The notes under the pieces are model-generated. The model was not told the DNA's origin, did no database searches, and was given only the letters and a program-made list of their open reading frames with translations. A stretch of 64,000 bases of DNA from Allolobophora icterica (lineage: Eukaryota; Annelida; Clitellata; Crassiclitellata; Lumbricidae): contig OY744604.1 in the NCBI GenBank assembly GCA_963556255.1, positions 91,981,062 to 92,045,061 of the forward strand, given 5' to 3'. Shown in pieces: positions 1 to 11,637 of this stretch. The stretch's first letter is position 1. Each line of letters begins with the position of its first letter. A program made the translations under genes and the position numbers.

Positions 1-135
<135 letters not shown>

Positions 136-180
136 TTATATATTGCTGCCTCTGGCATGCAACTGTATCATGGAGAGTAG

Positions 181-764
181 TTAAGAGTCATTTGCAAGCC
201 CTTGAGTAATGTTTCTTTGTGATCTGGTTGAGATAGCATGTGTAAGGCAGAATGAGTCCGGCGATTGGCCCTTTTGGCCTTGTGTTTTCTTGTGCGTTTT
301 CTCGTTAGTATAAGTCTCGACCGGTTGGTGTTGTTTTGTCTCCGAGTGGAGAAAACGTTTTTGCTGAGACGGACCAGACGCTTGTGGTCTCTTTGAGGTT
401 TGCTGGCTTCGTGTGGTTTTGCTGTTCTGTTGGTTGCTTTGTGACGTCGAAGTGAAAGATATATATTGTTCTCCGCTGTACGTAGGCAATAAATTCATAA
501 TTTATATATATTTTTGCCTTGATGGCATCTCTCTTGGATAAGAGGCCAACATTATATAATATATTCCCCTGCTGATCCAAAAACATTTCTCTGAGAATTG
601 CTGCTAAGATTTCGGCTAACCCAGGGCTTTCGACCATCTGCCAGTTTTGAAGCGTAGAGAGAATTTTCGTATAGTAATTTCCTCTGAGTGGACAAAAGCC
701 TTCTCACCACCACTGTACCTGGATCCAGCATCACTTCTAACGCGCCAGGTTGCAATTGCAACAC
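181..764 (-). pseudogene. Possible decayed coding remnant, unknown family
   Basis: On the minus strand, overlapping open frames of 70, 110 and 105 residues cover this stretch with shifts near 620 and 470, as expected from an old coding sequence with indels. One stretch contains REMFLDQQGNILYNVGLLS. I do not recognise a family, and no catalytic motif is visible. It could equally be chance open frames in unique intron DNA, so the call is weak. No splice sites tie it to the CUB gene, which is on the other strand. Confidence 0.2.
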
Positions 765-819
765 TGAACAGATTCCTAGAGTAGGACCTACTTAATAGTG
801 CCCTTGAACATCTTCAGGT

Positions 820-918
820 GTGCATCATCATCATCACTATCGCCATCATTGTCGTCATCGCCATCGTTACCATGGTCAATTTTATCATCGTCGTCGTCGT
901 CGTCGTCGTCGTCATCAA

Positions 919-986
<68 letters not shown>
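820..986. repeat. (CAT/CGT)n trinucleotide repeat
   Basis: An imperfect CAT/CGT array becomes perfect ATC repeats from about 918 to 986. Open frames reading poly-Asp, poly-Ser or poly-Ile across it are artefacts of the repeat. It lies about 165 bp upstream of a linker exon; a similar array (42990-43110) lies upstream of the second linker exon, so the two introns look paralogous. Confidence 0.95.
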
Positions 987-1151
987 GATTTTGTGCTAAT
1001 TTTGTGCAAATGAATCTTCAGACTAGGTCGAAAAGACAACAATCACCACGTAAATAAATGTATTTTAAATGTTTTTTCTATAATGCTGCGGAATTGGTAG
1101 TTAAGCATTGAAGAATGCCATATTTCTTAGTATGAAATACTATACTTACAG

Positions 1152-1193
1152 ATACTACGAGCGCGCCGACTACAACGACGTCTACTCCATCAG
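1152..1193 (+). CDS. Thr/Pro-rich linker exon of CUB-domain gene
   Basis: This 42 nt exon follows a TTACAG acceptor and ends before GTGATT. Read with two leading bases completing a split codon, it encodes a Thr-rich segment (core TSAPTTTTSTPS). Both borders are phase 1, so it can be inserted or duplicated without a frameshift, and its last base plus the CC that opens the exon at 4630 makes an Ala codon. Such linkers are likely O-glycosylated spacers between CUB domains of secreted proteins (inference). The sequence around it resembles that around 43254-43328, pointing to exon duplication. No transcript evidence is available. Confidence 0.6.
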
Positions 1194-2295
1194 GTGATTA
1201 AGTAAAATTCATATTGACATGCAATTTCTTGGGGAAATTTCAAATTTCCATTTAAATCTGAGTTACAGTTTCTGAGTTTTGGGAAGTTTCCTGGTGTGCC
1301 AACATGTTTTTACTAAGTTTATTAAATGTTATTCCGTAACACATGATATTAGCTTATATTTTCTCCTGCTGATCATGAATGACGTGCCTTTCTCCGGAGT
1401 GTTGCCGTTTCAAGGGCTCTTTTGCAGTCGTCTCGGACTTGCGCTCGCCTTCAGGTCATGTGTAGCCAATGTTCGTGTTTGAAGACCCTCCATATTCACC
1501 ATGTTCTCCTGGTAAATATGTCAAGAGGAGTATAGCTTGCCCCCATATACACCTGGTTACATTAATTTTGTGAGTTAAGTCTTTGAAAACCTGTTACCAA
1601 TCAGGGGGTTGTATGTTGTCAGGATATGAACAAGGCTTCATCTTGCTAGGTATTTCCTACAAGTTAGAGAGACTCGAACATGCTTTAAATTTCTGCAGTT
1701 TAGTAAATATAGGGCCCTATGAGCTACAGATCTCATTGGTACAACCACAGCTAGAGCAACCACTGAATGTGTTCCAACAAGCAAGTATCATAAACTATCA
1801 TTCAGCAGGGTTACCTAAGAAATACTTGATTTTGAGCTTGAGTTTTGAGCCTTCATTAGTTGATGCATTTTCCTTTAGACAGCGGCGCAACTGAGGTCAC
1901 TATTAAGAGCAGTTCTGTAATAGTTATATGTATGAGAATCCAAAGTATTGAAGGTCTAATTGCTGAATTTAAAACCTCAGAGATAAACCCAGCAAGTATC
2001 GTAATGTATCAGTCAGCAGAGTTACCGTCAAGCTTATCCGTATTTTTCTCTGTATTTGCCGATTTACCTAAGATACAGTATACGCAGTTTTAAATTTCGG
2101 GCTATATCGGTCGTTGCATTTTTTATTTGAAATCGACGCCACAGAAGTCACTACTATGCATGAAAATTAACGATATTAAATTTGAAAATGCAGAGATAAA
2201 TTTGAAGAAATCTGCACATTCCTTCTTATCATATTATATTTATGTTTAAAATACCTTGCTGGTTTACAATGGATTATTTATGATTGCAAGAGTTG
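1194..2295. other. Intron, no recognised gene
   Basis: I see no coding exon here. A degenerate internal duplication is visible: the stretch near 1778-1910 is echoed about 210-250 bp downstream at 1988-2165. Otherwise it is AT-rich unique-looking DNA. Confidence 0.5.
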
Positions 2296-2299
2296 TCTA

Positions 2300-2470
2300 T
2301 CTGTATGGTGGTCGATATGCATCGTTCGTTCGCACGGAGAGATCTACAAGCTTCTCACTTCCTTACATCAGAACGAGAATTCCGCGCACTGTCCTGCATA
2401 GGTTCTTCCCTATGGAACGGTCTTCCTGTTAGCATCGTCGTTTCTTAAGAAAAACATAGTGCGGAACGTC
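2300..2470 (+). mobile_element. LINE C-terminal fragment
   Basis: The + strand reads as the extreme C terminus of a LINE reverse-transcriptase protein, with ARRDLQASHFLTSERE followed by SLWNGLPVSI. The W-N-x-L-P signature is typical of CR1/L2-like LINE ends. The fragment is too short to classify and is followed by another truncated LINE. Confidence 0.6.
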
Positions 2471-2589
2471 ATCATTACTTACTGCTTATGGTGCGATTTG
2501 TTAAAGGAAAAGGAGAATTTCCTCCACTCGTTCAGACTATCTCTCATAGCGAATATACATTTGCCCTATACATAACACATAGCTCACAT

Positions 2590-4252
2590 AACTCACTACG
2601 GGATCAGGGGAATACAGTTAAAAATTATGGTTTCAGAGTTATTTAGATAATCGTAAGCAAAGTGTTGAATGTCAGGGTGCCATTTCTGATCTGGGTAGTA
2701 GCCTATTGCCTTCGGAGTCCCCCAAAGGGTCCAATCTTGGGCCAATCCTCTTTTTAATATACATTAATGATCTAGCCTCTGTCTCCACTGCCCTCTAGTG
2801 TATACTGTTTGGAAATGATACGAGCTTAGTAGACTCAAATTCCTCGTATGAAAATCTCATGGAAACAGTGAATCAAGAGTTAAGGAAGGTGAATGACTGG
2901 TTTCATGCGAACAAACTTACACCTAATACTGACAAAACAAATTTAATCATTTTTAAATCACATAGGAAAAACATACCAGTAAACTGGCTATTCCATCTTA
3001 ATAACCATCCGATTACACATGTGGAGAATACTAAATTTCTGGGAGTCTTTATAGACCAACACCTTAATTGGAAAGCACACTTAGACTATATTTCGTTGAA
3101 AATTGCAAAGAACAGGGGTATACTGTCAAGAATAGCCTATCTACTCCCTCTAGACATCAGAAAAAGTTTATACTTTTCCTTGATATACCCTTACTTATCC
3201 TACTGTAATTTTATATGGGCATCCAATTATCCGTCTCGCCTACAAAAACTGAACACTTTACAGAGAAAGCCATAAGAGTGATTTCTGTAGTGGAATACAG
3301 AGCCTCATCTCACACTATCTTTACTAAGCTGAAGTTATTAAACATCAATCAAATCAGAAACTATCAAATAGCAGAACTATTCTATTGCTTCGAGCATGCT
3401 ATGCTGCCTATGTCTTATGCTAATTACTTCGCTAAAGCATCGATGACCCACACATATCACACAAGGGGAGCACAACTATATAGACCCATAAAAGTTCGCA
3501 CGAATCTTAGAGCTTTTAATATTAAGCACTGGGACCACATATCTGGAATTCTATTCCACTACATATTCAGACAGCAGAAAGTAGGCGACAGTTTAAGATT
3601 CTTTTGAAGGAGTTTCTCTTAGCAACATCTTCTAGTGCTGCGACTTAATCTATTACTAGTACAGTAAAAAACAGACCGAGGTCTGGTTGCGGGGTGGGAG
3701 CACCCAGCGCCCGATAGTTAAGACTAGCTAAGTATAGTTAAGGTTAAGTAACGCATCTTTATCCTAATCAACTTCAGTCAGTCCATAGGCTATAAGATGT
3801 GCAAAACTTTCAGTTTCTCTTTTTGTTTTCTTTTAGATTTCTGTCTAAGAACCACCAACATATCGTGTACATGTCATAGCTTGGGTATCCCGTCTAGCGG
3901 GACTTTGGTCCCTTTGGGATCGCCCTTTGTCTCTTCTGGCAAATGTAGCGCTGTCTAAAAATAGCAAATAAAAATATCTCTGTCATTGAAATTTAAATGT
4001 ATCAATACTTATACTGCTTGCTATTTGTTATCTTTGTTATGCTTGCTATTTGTTATCTTTGTTATGCTTAACTGATTATTAGTACTGAGTATTCAATTGA
4101 GGATTATTCTGGTCTTGCACAAAAACTCCAGAGTGTCTACGAATGTTCTATAAATTGAATAATTTTGCTTGTTACCTGTAAATATGTTTTGTTCCTGATT
4201 GTCAGTTGTCACAATAAAGTTATTGATTGATTGAATGATTGATTGATTGAAA
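2590..4252 (+). mobile_element. LINE-C-like, 5'-truncated copy
   Basis: A 5'-truncated APE-type LINE of the same group as 59.9-62.8 kb. Reading resumes in the RT domain (YGIRGIQL, then a damaged SxPKGSNLGPILF palm motif near 2720). The RT YADD-type motif is mutated to FGND. A 138 aa frame at 2859-3275 and a 130 aa frame at 3215-3607 carry thumb and C-terminal parts, separated by a frameshift. The 3' UTR contains AATAAA and ends in a (TGAT)n tail at 4215-4252, the usual 3' end of a CR1/L2-like insertion. It is dead. Confidence 0.85.
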
Positions 4253-4629
4253 GGTCTTTTCACCCAAATGCCTTCAACCGCAGATCACTCTGTCTATTTT
4301 CCTGCCATATTATAAGACTTACACTGTAGATCCTGACGTAATGCACTGTTGTTCAATGTCTTCTTTTTCAGTCAATATATTATCCCAGCCTTGACTAATT
4401 TGATTAGCAAAGATCTGAGGCACCAGTTTTCTCGTATACAATGTAGCACAGTGTGCCTATAATAATGACGTCGTTGTAGTATGAACATATTTCTTACTTA
4501 TTGTTGACTGGCTTACTGAATTTATACGAGATGCTGTAGTAAGTTATTTTTACGTAGTAAGTTATTTTTACGGAGTGTCTGGCGTTGTAGTTAAATATCT
4601 TATTTGTGTTAATGGTTTTCTTGGTACAG

Positions 4630-4802
4630 CCTGCGGTGACACCTCCTACTACGGTCCGTCCGGAGTCATCAGTTCTCCTAACTATCCTGGCGATTACCAC
4701 GACAACCTCGATTGTAATTACTACATATATGCTTCGAATAGAAGTTCGTTATCATTCATCTTCAAATCGTTCGACGTTGAAGATGGTTACGATTATGTGA
4801 CA
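4630..4802 (+). CDS. CUB domain 1, first exon
   Basis: The exon follows acceptor TTGGTACAG and ends before donor GTTAGT. It encodes the first half of a CUB domain: opening Cys (ACGDTSYYG), the GVISSPNYPG signature, the second Cys (LDCNYYI), then SFDVEDGYDYVT. CUB domains are ~110-residue extracellular beta sandwiches that bind Ca2+, proteins or carbohydrates. Here the acidic residues of DVEDGYDY match the usual Ca2+-binding segment. The entry is phase 1 and the exit phase 0; the exit fits the exon at 5368. The paralogous pair at 15553/16539 is split in the same place. Confidence 0.85.
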
Positions 4803-5367
4803 GTTAGTATTTCAAGATTTTCTTTTAGGTTAGTTTTGCTGTTGTCCTTATGCTGAAGATACTTTTAGTTTTTTTTGCCCAATATCTAAGTTAGCGTGAA
4901 TGCCATCACTCTGGAACAATAAAGGAATTCGTAATGTAATGCAGTCTCAAATAAATTGCTCTAGACTGTAGCAGTAATGACATAATTTTTCACATGAAAT
5001 TTAACACGCAAGTCAGTGTTGTTTTGATACAATAGCGGATTTTTGTTGGAAAATCTGGCCAAATGCTCCTTCCGGCTTCGGAAAAGAGCAAACCTTTGCG
5101 TAACCTACAAACTGATTAGGACGATGTTGTAAGGTGAGGATGCTTACTAAACTTGGAAAGAAAAATAAATAGGTGACAAACGACTTCTGCATACGCCGTT
5201 ACCTGAATGTTCAGGTTGTAAGCCTATTTATCTACAGAACAATAAATGTTGGATTACAATCTATAGTGTTTCATAGTCGTCCATGAAAATTGTTGCTCAA
5301 AGTTAGAAAGTTAGCATAAGACATTTTCGAAATGATAAATATAAAAACTTATTCTTTTGTACGCCAG

Positions 5368-5533
5368 GTCAGTTGCCCAACCAACTCGAGTTTTCTTCCA
5401 CAAAGATTGTCCGGTCATTCATTAGCTGATCCCGTATCGATTCCTTGGTGCAGTCAAGGATTAGTCAATTTTCTCACCGACAGTTCCATTGGCTTCAGTG
5501 GATTCAGCCTCGATTACTATATCAGCGTAGGAG
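5368..5533 (+). CDS. CUB domain 1, second exon
   Basis: The exon follows acceptor GTACGCCAG and ends before GTAAAC. It encodes the second half of CUB 1: first Cys of the second disulphide (VSCPTNSS), second Cys (PWCSQGL), then FSGFSLDYYISVG, the typical closing strand GFxxxY. Entry is phase 0 and exit phase 1. Joined to the exon at 15553, the split codon gives Gly and the frame stays open, so CUB 1 and CUB 2 follow each other directly without a linker unless an unseen exon intervenes. Confidence 0.8.
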
Positions 5534-5824
5534 GTAAACCTTTTCGATAGTGCTTCGAACAGTTATTGATGTACATCTGTTCATAATTTATTAGAACTAA
5601 GGAAATAGATAATTGCAAGGATGCTGAGATGGAGAAAAAGAGCGCGTGGTAAATACATCGGAGCTAAGAATTGAATCAAGAGGGAATGAAGGCATAGTGA
5701 CACTCTAACTTTAACAACAGATCTTTATTGTAAACTCTGAATTTTTCAACGCCCAGTGGAAAACTAAGTTTTGGCAAACCCAGTTCGTTCAGAGACGATT
5801 AATCAAAACAATGTCAGCGATGAA

Positions 5825-5998
5825 GGAATGGTCGGGTTCGGTTCCATCCCAAAATACAAAGGCTTCGCAGACACACAGGCAACGACTGCTACGATTGGTG
5901 GTGTTTGGTGATGGACGATATTTGACGTATGGATGACGAGTAAAAAGACTTACTAGATTCAAAAGAAAGCATTGACTAGTTAATAGCTTTTTGGAATT
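5825..5998 (+). repeat. Intronic duplicate, copy 1
   Basis: This ~170 bp segment matches 15172-15332 in the same orientation with scattered substitutions; shared blocks include GCATTGACTAGTTAATAGC. Both copies lie in the one intron between CUB 1 and CUB 2, on the two sides of the LINE cluster. A short frame ending VVFGDGRYLTYG and a stop is similar in both copies (VVFADEGYLTFE and a stop), so a fossil exon is possible. Confidence 0.65.
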
Positions 5999-6077
5999 GT
6001 CAACTCAGTTTTGCGTACAAGCTCTTTCATTGCGAGATATTGCATTATATATTTAGTGCGCTTTACCTTAGTTTCGC

Positions 6078-6426
6078 GTATATATATAATTATATATATA
6101 TAATTATATATAATTATATATATATATATTAAAACGTTTGGTCTTAGCGAAGCGCATGGCTGGCCGGTCGTGATGCAGGCGGCCGCTCTTTATATATAAT
6201 TAGATTTCGCTCAGGTGTAGCACACACGTGTCTAAAAAGGGCGCGAAGATTTTTGCTGACAGTTGATATTTGAATTTGTGTGTTGTTGTAGAAGTGTTGC
6301 TGACTATTTGAAACTGTGAATTATATTTCTGTTTTAAAACAAAGATATTGAAAACGTGTTACAACTGAGTTTGTGTTCAGTCAAGGCTATGCTACACAGT
6401 ATAATTAAGCTACATAATTCGTAGAC
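6078..6426. other. AT-rich microsatellite and unassigned intron
   Basis: An alternating TA/AATT array at 6078-6130 is followed by about 300 bp with no recognised feature, ending at the TCAAA-repeat tail of LINE-A. Confidence 0.6.
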
Positions 6427-6819
6427 TTAAGTCAAATCAAATCATTCTTTATTGAAACCATCATCAAATCAAATCAAATCAAATCAAAACATTCTTTATT
6501 GAAACCAAGCAATGAACAAAATAACGTAGTTGAGAAACACATAAATGGAATGGCCTCAAGGGTAGGCCCTGAAGGGAGAAAACTCCCGCTAATAGGGACA
6601 CCTATTTGCAACGCACTATTAGAGGAAAATCTTGGCCCGCTCTGGTGCTACAGAAAATAATTAGTCTTATTCTCTGCATGATGTCAAATTTCCACGGAAG
6701 CCTCCTCCATGAGGAGAAGGATAAAGGACGAGCACTTTATAACACACGAAAGAGTAAATAATAATAATGACTTAACTAATCTTAACTAGGCATGGAGAAT
6801 CATGAATCAGCATTATCAA

Positions 6820-7077
6820 TTAAGTATTGTCGTAATTTTCTTTTGAATCCCTGAAGGGTCCCAGTCTGCTGGAGCGAAGGGGGAGAGCATTCCAAACTTG
6901 AGGCCCTGTAATATTGATCGAAAACTTACGGGAATTTAAATGGGCATATGGAGTGCGGTATTTGTAGGAATTCCTTGTATAGTGGGAGTGAATATCCGTG
7001 CCCGGGTGAAATAGACTCATAAATTTTATTGGTAAGAGATGACGTGAAAATTTATACATGAAAACACCATGGAGCAT
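6820..7077 (-). pseudogene. LINE-A RT C-terminal end
   Basis: An 85 aa frame with FSRHLLPIKFMSLF and ITGPQVWNALPLRSS, the C-terminal domain seen in the 136 aa frame of copy 2 (10671-11081). Copy 2 retains the ~68 bp that are missing here, so the break is a deletion in this copy. Confidence 0.8.
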
Positions 7078-8620
7078 TACTAATAAATCTGACAGCTCTT
7101 TTCTGTAGAAGAAGTAGCTTCTGGAGACGAGAGCTATATGTGGACGTCCAAACCAAATTACAGTATGATAAGTAGGGATAAATGAGGGAGTAGTATAACT
7201 GAGTGCGTATAGAAGGAAGCTTACTGGATGCCCGGTATATTACACCTATATTTTTTGCAATTTTTGAAGTGATACTTTTAATATGCTCAGTCCAGGTAAG
7301 GCTATGATCAACAACGACCCCTAGAAATTTTTTACAGTTGACCTGTATAATAGGGATATTATTTATGTGGAGGTCTAGAGAATTGTCAGGGGGTCTAACT
7401 TTCCTATGAGAGTGGAAGAGGATAAAAGCAGTCTTGTCGATATTTAGAGATAATTTATTAGAGGAAAACCATTCTGTTACTTTTTTTAGTTCGTCATTCA
7501 CCGTCAGTACTAATTTAGAGTAAGATTTATCTGAGTGAAAGATATTAGTATCGTCTGCGAAGAGAATGCAAATTAGAATTGAGGAGGCATTAGGTAAGTC
7601 ATTAATATAGAGCAAGAATAAGAGTGGGCCCAGGTTAGATCCCTGGGGAACACCAAATTTGACATGTCTTAACTCAGAAGAAGAACCATTGCAAGATACA
7701 AACTGGTAACGATTATCCAGATAACTGGTGAACCAAGCTAATTGTGTGCCTCTGATGCCGTAATTAGTTAATTTACGTAGAAGTATAGTATGACTAACGG
7801 TATCAAAGGCCTTAGCGAGATCCAGAAATATGCCTATGGAGTATTCATTATTTTCAAAGGAGTCTGAGGTTTTATCATACATATTAATTAAACCCAGGGA
7901 AGGAGACTGACCCTCTTGAAAGCCGTGCTGAGAATGGAAAATTATATGTGATTTATGGATATAGTTGGTTAGTCTGTCGACCATAATTTTTTCAAAATAC
8001 TTGGCAAAGTAAGGGAGGATAGATATGGGTCTATAATTATTCACCTGGTTCCTATTACCTTTCTTATATATCGGGGTTACCTTAGCTATTTTAATTGCTC
8101 GAGGTACAACACCCGAGTTAAGAGAGCAATTAATAACCTCTGATAATGGATAAGCAACATAAGGCAAACTAGCAGCAGCCAAGGAAGGATCGATTCCATC
8201 GGCCCCCTTACTGTGTGTCGTGCGTATTGAGAAACTTATGTGCAATAGTTCTTCAGGGGATGTAGGAATTAAGCCAAAGGAGCATGGCAGGGGCGAATTT
8301 AGGTAGTCAGCAAATGAATTGTGGGTGTTGGGAATTTGGTCAGCTAATTCCTGAGCGATATTTGTAAAATAGCTATTTAGGGCATTAGCCATAAGTTGGG
8401 GGTCATTAATTTCCTTGGAGCCAATCATGAGTGAATCAATTGGTGGGTCTCGAACCCCCATTTTTGTTATAGAACGTATGAGAATCCATGTCTTTTTTAG
8501 CTTGTTCGTATGCTTGGCAAACTGAGTTTCGTAGTAATTTTTTATGGCTTTTGTTTTAATTGTCTTAAAAATATTCCTAAATATGATAAATTTCTTTTTA
8601 TTAGCTGCTGTAGTTTTTTT
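7052..8620 (-). pseudogene. LINE-A reverse transcriptase part
   Basis: The largest frame (7052-8461, 469 aa) starts at an internal Met, but coding similarity continues upstream to the T-run near 8621. RT motifs are intact: DLAKAFDT (motif A), GVPQGSNLGPLLFLLY (motif B), FADDTNIF (motif C), then KLSLNIDKT. The C-terminal thumb is interrupted after RFISNAPW near 7068 by a deletion and continues in another frame at 6820-7077. The polymerase would copy LINE RNA at the nicked target. One homopolymer shift and one deletion separate it from an open frame. Confidence 0.88.
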
Positions 8621-10029
8621 TTTATATATTTCACATAGAGAGTGGTCTTTTTCCCCCTAGATTTGAGGAGCCCCTTGGTCATCCATGGTTGTTTTAAAGT
8701 ACTCTTATAATTTTCCTTGGCCTGTATTAGTGGAAATGCATAATTGTAGCTCTTTTTATATTTTTCTATGAATAAGTCATAGGCTAGATTAGCATTATCA
8801 TCATTGCAGGCATCTGTAATAGGGCTCCAGTTCTGTTCAGAAAGATTGGAGAGGAAAAGCTTCTTAGTGTCATCATTAATAAGCCTACATTCCTCTGGTG
8901 TAAGAATTTTTGGAGAATATATATTTAGGTCGAAGCTAACTAATATTGGGAGGTGGTCAGATATGTCTGAGACAATCACAGAGGCTTGGTGAATAAAAGC
9001 CCATGCATTACTGAAAATATTATCAATAATGGTAGCGGAATGAGTTGTAATTCGCGTTGGTCTAGTGATCATAGGAAGAAGATTATAGGAGGATAAACCA
9101 TCAAGAAACATGCCAGTACCCAGGTGATTTTCTGCCCGAAGCAGATCAATGTTAAAATCACCCATTAAAAAGAGATGTCTATTTTTACTAGATATTTTAG
9201 AAAGAAATGAGTCAAGTTCAGCACAGAATTCTTCAATGTTAGTATCAGGTGGTCTGTATAACGTTCCCACCACGCAAGTCTCTTTTTTGGTTTGGACAGT
9301 TATAAACAGTCCTTCAAAAGTTTTAGGGGAAGAGTAGTGGGATCCCAAATCCAGTAGTTGGAAGGTAATATTGTCCTTGATCAAGAATCCAACACCTCCC
9401 CCTCTACCAGTGGGTCTGGATTTATGAACAAAGCGATATCCGGGTATCGTTATAGTATCAATTAAATCTGGTTCAAGGCATGTTTCAGTAAGCGCTAAGA
9501 CTGAGACAGGCAGCTGTATCAATAGATCTTCTACCTCAGCTACTTTATTCAATACACTTCTACAATTAAGATGCATAATGTGAAAGTTAGGGGCTGTATT
9601 GAGGTCGTCCGTCAATGATTCTGGTGATTTATAGAGACTATCCCATGAAAGTCCAGCATATATATTAGAGTCAGGGTCGATGTCTATATTGTTTAAAAGG
9701 GGATGGTCTACTTGGTCAGGGCTAGTTATGTCTAACTTTAGACTTTTGTTCTGTTGATTAAGTTGGAAATATTTCATAGGGTCAAAATATGCAGTTTCAT
9801 CATTGGTAGGGAGGAAATTGAGAGGTAAATTTAAAGATATGCAGCTTCTACAGAGCCAAGTAGCATCAGGGCAACTATAGTTATATTCATCCATATAACA
9901 ATTTTGGTGACATCTCATCCCACACCCCACGCAGACTACGGGCCCCAAGGGATCATCAGGGTAGTTAGGTGCATCTATTTTTAAGCTATCAAAACAAAGT
10001 TGGCATACTGGAAATTCTCCTCCCGCCAT
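8542..10029 (-). CDS. LINE-A PHD finger + APE endonuclease part
   Basis: A 495 aa frame. Residues 9-63 form a C4HC3 zinc finger: C9, C12, C33, C36, H41, C44, C60, C63, a PHD-type pattern. From about residue 150 (MHLNCRS) comes an AP-like endonuclease with TETC/TETW, YRPPD, GDFNIDLL (near 290), TRPTRIT and SDHLPI motifs. The endonuclease nicks target DNA for target-primed reverse transcription; the PHD finger could read chromatin (inference). In CR1 LINEs PHD fingers are known from ORF1, whereas here it lies in frame ahead of the endonuclease. The last ~30 residues are out of frame after a homopolymer shift, so the true protein continues into the RT frame. Confidence 0.85.
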   Translation of the reverse strand: MAGGEFPVCQLCFDSLKIDAPNYPDDPLGPVVCVGCGMRCHQNCYMDEYNYSCPDATWLCRSCISLNLPLNFLPTNDETAYFDPMKYFQLNQQNKSLKLDITSPDQVDHPLLNNIDIDPDSNIYAGLSWDSLYKSPESLTDDLNTAPNFHIMHLNCRSVLNKVAEVEDLLIQLPVSVLALTETCLEPDLIDTITIPGYRFVHKSRPTGRGGGVGFLIKDNITFQLLDLGSHYSSPKTFEGLFITVQTKKETCVVGTLYRPPDTNIEEFCAELDSFLSKISSKNRHLFLMGDFNIDLLRAENHLGTGMFLDGLSSYNLLPMITRPTRITTHSATIIDNIFSNAWAFIHQASVIVSDISDHLPILVSFDLNIYSPKILTPEECRLINDDTKKLFLSNLSEQNWSPITDACNDDNANLAYDLFIEKYKKSYNYAFPLIQAKENYKSTLKQPWMTKGLLKSRGKKTTLYVKYIKKKLQQLIKRNLSYLGIFLRQLKQKP

Positions 10030-10319
10030 TTCTCTCCGTTCAACGGTAGCCCAAAAAACTGGCCAACAGCGAGAAGGTAGGCTCTAAGCGTGGACACTAG
10101 CTTTAATACATTAACAAGAAGTTAGTAGATATTTAAGATGCTTATCTGGGACTGACATTTAAGCAATATAACGAGAAGTGATAATCAAGGTAATAAACAT
10201 TGTGACTCATGACACAGTAAATAACACAGTAAATAACACAGTAAACAGTAAATAACAAAAAGCAGTTCATCCGTACACTTTTGGCATCTCTCTGAGCATT
10301 TTAGTCATTCACTGTATAT

Positions 10320-11637
10320 CAAAGAGAAAGAAAAAGGCTGAATCATGTACAATGTAATAACATAGTTGAGGAACACGTAAATAGAATGGCCTCAAGGGTA
10401 GGCCCTGAAGGGAGAGAACTCCCGCTGATAGGGACACCTATTTGCAACGCATTATTTGAGGAAAATTTAGGCCCGCTTGGGTGCTACAGATAATAATTAG
10501 TCTTATTCTCTGCATGATGTCATATTTCCACGGAGGCCTCCTCCTCAAGAAGGATGAAGGCCGAACACTTTGTAACACACGCAGAGTAATAATAATAATA
10601 ATGACTTAACTAATCTTAACTAGTCATGGAGAATAGTAATGGAATCGAGAATTAACATTATCAATTAGGCCTAAGTATTGTCGTAATTTTCTTTTGAATC
10701 CCTGAAGGGTCCCAGTCTGCTGGAGCGAAGGGGGAGAGCATTCCAAACTTGAGGCCCTGTAATATTGATCGAAAACTTACGGGAATTTAAATGGGCATAT
10801 GGAGTGCGGTATTTGTAGGAATTCCTTGTATAGTGGGAGTGAATATCCGTGCCCGGGTGAAATAGACTCATAAATTTTATTGGTAAGAGATGACGTGAAA
10901 ATTTATACATGAAAACACCAGTTTGAAACTGTCCTATTTGGTCAACTCTCAATAATTTATGTCTAGAGTAAATAGGACCTGTATGGGAGCCCCATGGCGC
11001 ATTACTAATAAATCTGACAGCTCTTTTCTGTAGAAGAAGTAGCTTCTGGAGACGAGAGCTATATGTGGACGTCCAAACCAAATTACAGTATGATAAGTAG
11101 GGATAAATGAGGGAGTAATATAACTGAGTGCGTATAGACGAAGGAAGCTTACTGGATGCCCGGTATATTATACCTATATTTTTGGCAATTTTAGAAGTGA
11201 TACTTTTAATATGCTATGTCCAGGTAAGGCTGTGATCAACAATGCCCCTAGAAATTTTTTACAGTTGACCTGTGTAATAGGGATATTATTTATGTGGAGG
11301 TCTAGAGAATTGTCAGAGGGTCTAACTTTCCTATGAGAGTGGAAGAGGATAAAAGCAGTCTTGTCGATATTTAGAGATAATTTATTACAGGAAAACCATT
11401 CTGCTACCCTTTTTAGTTCGTCATTCACCGTCAGGACTAATTTAGAGTAAGATTTATCTGAGTGAAAGATATTAGAATCGTCTGCGAAGAGAATGCAAGA
11501 TAGAATTGAGGAAGCATTAGGTAAGTCATTAATGTAGAGCAAGAATAAGAGTGGGCCCAGGTTAGATCCCTGGGGAACACCAAATTTGACATGTCTTAAC
11601 TCAGAAGATGAGCCATTGCAAGATACAAACTGGTAAG
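10320..11637 (-). mobile_element. LINE-A copy 2, 5'-truncated
   Basis: A second minus-strand LINE-A, closely matching copy 1 across the RT palm, thumb and 3' UTR. It is cut off on its 5' side at about 11637, just after SCNGSSSELRHVKFGVPQGS. Coding frames are 10671-11081 (136 aa C terminus) and the LINE part of 11174-11770. The 3' end lies near 10320. Such 5' truncation is typical of incomplete target-primed reverse transcription. Confidence 0.88.

Larger units (their letters stand above)
6427..10200 (-). mobile_element. LINE-A copy 1, near full length
   Basis: A minus-strand APE-type LINE with one long coding frame: PHD finger, endonuclease, reverse transcriptase. Its 3' end (left side) has an AATAAA signal and a (TTTGA)n tail at 6432-6486. 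The start is less sure; coding starts at 10029 and similarity evidence runs out near 10200. The frame is broken at a run of Ts at 8621-8632 and by a ~68 bp deletion near 7068 relative to copy 2. CR1-group membership is inferred from the PHD finger, gene order and tail. Confidence 0.9.

Noticed and set aside
788..1057. Open frames of poly-Asp, poly-Ser and poly-Ile
   Set aside because: They are the three-frame translations of the CAT/CGT microsatellite.
4630..5533. Complete single-exon CUB gene
   Set aside because: Each half domain is bounded by splice sites and stops, so it must be spliced.
6078..6130. Replication origin or promoter in AT-rich array
   Set aside because: Simple sequence alone gives no support for either.
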